Origin: Geobacter sp. UBA1603
Lineage (GTDB): Bacteria; Desulfobacterota; Desulfuromonadia; Geobacterales; Pseudopelobacteraceae
Length of the DNA stretch: 15,399 bases
Direction of reading: 5' to 3'
NCBI GenBank assembly: GCA_002322035.1
Contig: DCNF01000030.1
Span: 513 to 15,911, forward strand
Shown: positions 12,885 through 15,399 of the stretch, in pieces
Layout: the number at the start of each line of letters is the position of its first letter
Numbering within the stretch: the stretch's first letter is position 1
Program-made: the position numbers and the translations under genes
Notes under the pieces: model-generated
Seen by the model: the letters and a program-made list of their open reading frames with translations, nothing else
Databases searched by the model: none
What the model was told of the DNA's origin: nothing

Positions 12885-14081
12885 TTACAATTTTTTTGTT
12901 ACTTCACGAATAACTGACGTGGCGTAGCTTCCCTTGGGAAGGGTAAAGCTGAGGTGCACGTTGTCCGCGTCGATGCTCCATGCAACGTCTGTGATCGGAA
13001 TCCGCAGGGGGCGGCGCTCTCCGTCAAGCTTCAGCCCGTTCCCCAGATCGAACTGTTCCGCTGTGATACCAGTTTCAGCCAGTATGCTTTCTTCAAGCTG
13101 CCGCTGAATGCCGCCGGGCCAGGTCATTTTTGCACCGAATATCGGTCCGCTGGGGGATATGTCGAAGCCAGCCGCCCGGGGTGCTTCCGTATCAGCGTCC
13201 TCAACCAGAAAACAGGCACCGTTGGTGTGCTTCCAGGCCAGGTCACCGTGCCTGATCTGGTCGAGCGTATCAATCCGCTTTTCCACAACCCGGTCGAAGA
13301 GGAATGACTGGAAGGCCGACAGGTAGAGTTTCCGTAAGCGGATATTGATCATACTGAAGGCCTTTTCCCACTCGGCGGGGCGCGCGGCCAACGTGCGGAG
13401 AACCTCGGCCTCGGTGCGGCAGTGGCGTGGCATCAGCGCTGCTGATTCAGCCATAGTGCCCCTGTGATACGCTTCAATCGCCCGGCGCCACTGGTCGTCG
13501 CGCACCGCCTCCGGAAGGCCGATCAGTCGATCGACGGCCAGCTTCCAGTCGCGCTTCAGCATGGCCTCGCCGATCAGGTGCGATGACCCCTGGGAGCCGT
13601 AGCGCTGGTACCCGAAGTAGTTGGGCACACCGCGATGTCGGAGGATCTCCAGCACCTGGGGCACGATCGTGCTTGATTGCTCTGAAATGCCACGAACCGT
13701 AACGGTAAAACGATTGCCTTTGAGATGGCCGAGTTTCAGCTTATTAGTGTGGCGGCCGACCGCCAGCACCTTCACCCGGTCCAATTCCAGTCCTTCAGCC
13801 ATCGCCAGGTCGATATGCTCGATGGAAATGGTCTGACGGGTGACGCCCACGGCATCCTTTAGACCGGCATAGCCGACATCCTTCTCGTTGACGCCGATCT
13901 GGCGTGCGATGCGCCGGATCGCTTCCGGGGTTGTGATGCCGCGTTTTTCGATCACCAGGTAAGCGTGTGTACCGCTGCCGCAGGGCAAATAGGCTGGTAT
14001 CTCCTCAACGAGAAAATCCTCGGCAGACTCCTTGATGGTGCCGCCGGTGCCAGGAATATGTGCGGTCAGACAGGGGAACAT
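12885..14081 (-). CDS. truD: tRNA pseudouridine(13) synthase
   Basis: The product is 398 residues of the TruD family, which isomerises U13 in the D-loop of tRNA (notably tRNA-Glu). The N-terminal part has EDFLVEEIPAYLPCGSGTHAYL and IEKRGITT. The catalytic motif GYAGLKDAVGVTRQ places the nucleophilic aspartate at D76, and NYFGYQRYGSQGSSH is the family block near the TRUD insertion. It is longer than E. coli TruD (about 349), with a larger insertion. A GTG at 14087 is possible, but GGGAGG sits only two bases before it. The same site is eight bases before the ATG at 14081, which is therefore chosen. The start overlaps the trmL stop as TGATG. It lies in an operon with trmL and the TatD-radical SAM gene. 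Confidence 0.94.
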   Translation of the reverse strand: MFPCLTAHIPGTGGTIKESAEDFLVEEIPAYLPCGSGTHAYLVIEKRGITTPEAIRRIARQIGVNEKDVGYAGLKDAVGVTRQTISIEHIDLAMAEGLELDRVKVLAVGRHTNKLKLGHLKGNRFTVTVRGISEQSSTIVPQVLEILRHRGVPNYFGYQRYGSQGSSHLIGEAMLKRDWKLAVDRLIGLPEAVRDDQWRRAIEAYHRGTMAESAALMPRHCRTEAEVLRTLAARPAEWEKAFSMINIRLRKLYLSAFQSFLFDRVVEKRIDTLDQIRHGDLAWKHTNGACFLVEDADTEAPRAAGFDISPSGPIFGAKMTWPGGIQRQLEESILAETGITAEQFDLGNGLKLDGERRPLRIPITDVAWSIDADNVHLSFTLPKGSYATSVIREVTKKL

Positions 14082-14557
14082 CAGCACATCCTCCCTGTCT
14101 GCCGCAGCGCTTCGTACAGCACGATGCCGGCCGAAGTGGAAAGATTCAGGCTCCGCACCGCTTCATGGCCCGGCATGGGGATGGTGACGGCGTTGTCCGG
14201 GTTGGCCCGGATCAACTCTTCCGGCAGCCCTTTGGTCTCCTTGCCGAAGACCAGGTAGTCCCCCGACTGGTAGCATACATCGAGATAGCTCCGCGACGCC
14301 TTGGTGCTCAGATAGAAAAAACGTCCGTCCGGTGATGCTTCCCGTAAGGTTTGGAGGTCGGGCCAGCATCGCATGGCTACATGCTCCCAATAATCCAGGC
14401 CGGCCCGTTTCAGATAACGGTCGTCCAGGGAGAAACCGAGCTCTCCGACCAGGTGCAGGATGCTGCCGGTGGCGGCGCAGAGACGGGCGATATTGCCGGT
14501 GTTGGGCGGTATTTCAGGCTCGACGAGCACGATGTTGAAGGGTTTCATGGCAGTCAT
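14081..14557 (-). CDS. trmL: tRNA (cytidine/uridine-34 2'-O)-methyltransferase
   Basis: The 158-residue SPOUT methyltransferase is nearly the same length as E. coli TrmL (157), which 2'-O-methylates the wobble base of tRNA-Leu isoacceptors using S-adenosylmethionine. Motifs seen are NIVLVEPEIPPNTGNIARLC at the N-terminus, YLVFGKETKGLP, and IPMPGHEAVRSLNLSTSAGIVLYEALRQ at the C-terminus, which forms the trefoil-knot SAM site. The frame is open further upstream to 14620. The ATG at 14557 is used because GGTGG lies eight bases before it, and the ATG at 14548, three codons later, is an equally family-like start. It is divergent from serA and leads the trmL-truD-tatD operon. The substrate is inferred from family membership. 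Confidence 0.92.
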   Translation of the reverse strand: MTAMKPFNIVLVEPEIPPNTGNIARLCAATGSILHLVGELGFSLDDRYLKRAGLDYWEHVAMRCWPDLQTLREASPDGRFFYLSTKASRSYLDVCYQSGDYLVFGKETKGLPEELIRANPDNAVTIPMPGHEAVRSLNLSTSAGIVLYEALRQTGRMC

Positions 14558-14587
14558 TATGTATACCACCATTCCGATGCGGTATGC

Positions 14588-14616
14588 TTGCATTTTTTTC
14601 AGACCGGGACTACTAT
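14588..14616 (+). promoter_or_regulatory. serA: Possible serA promoter
   Basis: TTGCAT (14588-14593), 17 bases, then TACTAT (14611-14616) match the sigma-70 spacing with moderate boxes. The start would be about 30 bases before the serA ATG, in the short divergent gap with trmL. No amino-acid-responsive leader is visible. Confidence 0.35.
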
Positions 14617-14653
14617 GCACTGCTTCGAAATCACTACATCCAAGGATATGACC

Positions 14654-15399
14654 ATGAAAATCATAGTAACCGACGAGGTGTCGGCTGAAGGACTGGCACT
14701 GTTGACCCAGGAGCCGCGCATCCAGCTGGATGTCAGGCTGGGGTTGAAAACCGAGGAGCTGCTGGCGATCATCGGTGAGTATGATGCCATCATCACCCGC
14801 AGCGGGACCACCGTGGACAAACCGCTGCTCGACGCGGCCAGAAAGTTGAAGATCGTTGCCCGGGCCGGAGTCGGTATCGACAACGTCGATGTGGACTATG
14901 CCAGCTCAAAAGGGGTGATCGTCGTCAACGCACCCTTCGGCAATACGAACAGTGCCGCCGAGCATACCATGGCGCTTCTGCTCTCCTTCTGCCGCAACGT
15001 GCCGGTGGCCAACAGCAGTCTGAAATCGGGTGAATGGAAGCGTGCCCCCTTTACCGGCCATGAACTGAAAGGTAAAGTGGCCGGGGTGATCGGGATCGGC
15101 AAGGTCGGCGGCCGGGTGGCTACCCGTCTGAAGGCCTTCGAGTGCGAGGTGCTGGCCTGCGACCCCTACATCGCCGTCAAGCGTGCCCATGACCTGGGTG
15201 TCAAGCTGGTCTCCCATGATGAAATCTACAAAAACTGCGATATCATTACCGTTCATACGCCGCTTAACGAGGAGACCAGGGGCATGATCGGCCCCCGCGA
15301 GTTCGGCCTGATGAAGAGCGGTGTGATCATCCTCAACGTGGCCAGGGGCGGTGTCATTGACGAACAGGCGCTGCTTGACGGGCTTAATTCGGGCAAGGT
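14654..15399 (+). CDS. serA: D-3-phosphoglycerate dehydrogenase, N-terminal part (3' end outside window)
   Basis: The frame runs off the right edge after 248 codons. Full SerA of the long type is about 525-540 residues. It oxidises 3-phosphoglycerate to 3-phosphohydroxypyruvate with NAD+, the first step of serine biosynthesis. The visible half shows the substrate-binding start MKIIVTDEVSAEGL, ARAGVGIDNVD, the NAEH-like SAAEHTMALLL, the NAD-binding GIGKVG (147-152) with the acidic residue D170 after the second strand, and ILNVARGG with catalytic R231. The catalytic Glu/His and any ASB/ACT regulatory domains would be beyond the window. AAGGA (14642-14646) is seven bases before the ATG at 14654; the ATG at 14648 in the same frame is too close to it. 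Another 2-hydroxyacid dehydrogenase is a weaker alternative. Confidence 0.94.
   Translation, partial: MKIIVTDEVSAEGLALLTQEPRIQLDVRLGLKTEELLAIIGEYDAIITRSGTTVDKPLLDAARKLKIVARAGVGIDNVDVDYASSKGVIVVNAPFGNTNSAAEHTMALLLSFCRNVPVANSSLKSGEWKRAPFTGHELKGKVAGVIGIGKVGGRVATRLKAFECEVLACDPYIAVKRAHDLGVKLVSHDEIYKNCDIITVHTPLNEETRGMIGPREFGLMKSGVIILNVARGGVIDEQALLDGLNSGK

Noticed and set aside
12212..12913. 233-codon frame antisense to the TatD-radical SAM gene
   Set aside because: The minus-strand frame has all catalytic motifs; the antisense frame has none.
1..15399. CRISPR array, phage operon or toxin-antitoxin pair
   Set aside because: No regularly spaced repeats, phage structural genes or small overlapping gene pair of that type were found on either strand.

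Overview
The window reads as a stretch of chromosome from a Geobacter-like bacterium (Desulfuromonadota/Geobacterales). The basis is a citramalate synthase of the GC-rich delta-proteobacterial type, a complete four-subunit 2-oxoglutarate:ferredoxin oxidoreductase operon typical of anaerobes, a TatD nuclease fused to its radical SAM partner, and a membrane protein fused to a spermidine-synthase-like domain. This placement is inferred from protein character and not from a marker gene. Most of the window is densely coded housekeeping DNA.

Left block (1-5065, + strand): the 3' part of cimA runs in from the left edge. It is followed by a ComEA-like helix-hairpin-helix protein whose 5' end contains a terminator-like hairpin. 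A 51-residue zinc-ribbon protein with its own terminator comes next. Then rph, rdgB and an RlmD-type rRNA methyltransferase form a tight overlapping operon. The -35 box of a tRNA-Val(GAC) promoter sits on the stop codon of the methyltransferase.

Middle block (5066-8715): this is the least housekeeping-like part. It holds a small lipoprotein, a 790-residue membrane/spermidine-synthase-like fusion, and about 400 bases without a gene. That gap contains a nested palindrome resembling two IS256-family ends placed back to back, and a 12-bp tandem repeat just outside the 3' end of tRNA-Gln(CTG). The two tRNA genes face each other with their 3' ends toward this block, which suggests an accessory insertion or a rearrangement junction.

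Right block (8716-14557, - strand, then serA on +): korDABC (ferredoxin, alpha, beta, gamma) links the TCA cycle or reductive carboxylation to ferredoxin. Upstream of it, trmL, truD and the TatD-radical SAM fusion form a second minus-strand operon dominated by tRNA modification. Divergent from trmL, the 5' part of serA (serine biosynthesis) runs off the right edge. No CRISPR array, intact transposase or obvious defence system was seen. The best candidates for something poorly described are the TatD-radical SAM fusion, the lipoprotein/SpeE-like pair between the two tRNAs, and the IS-end palindrome.
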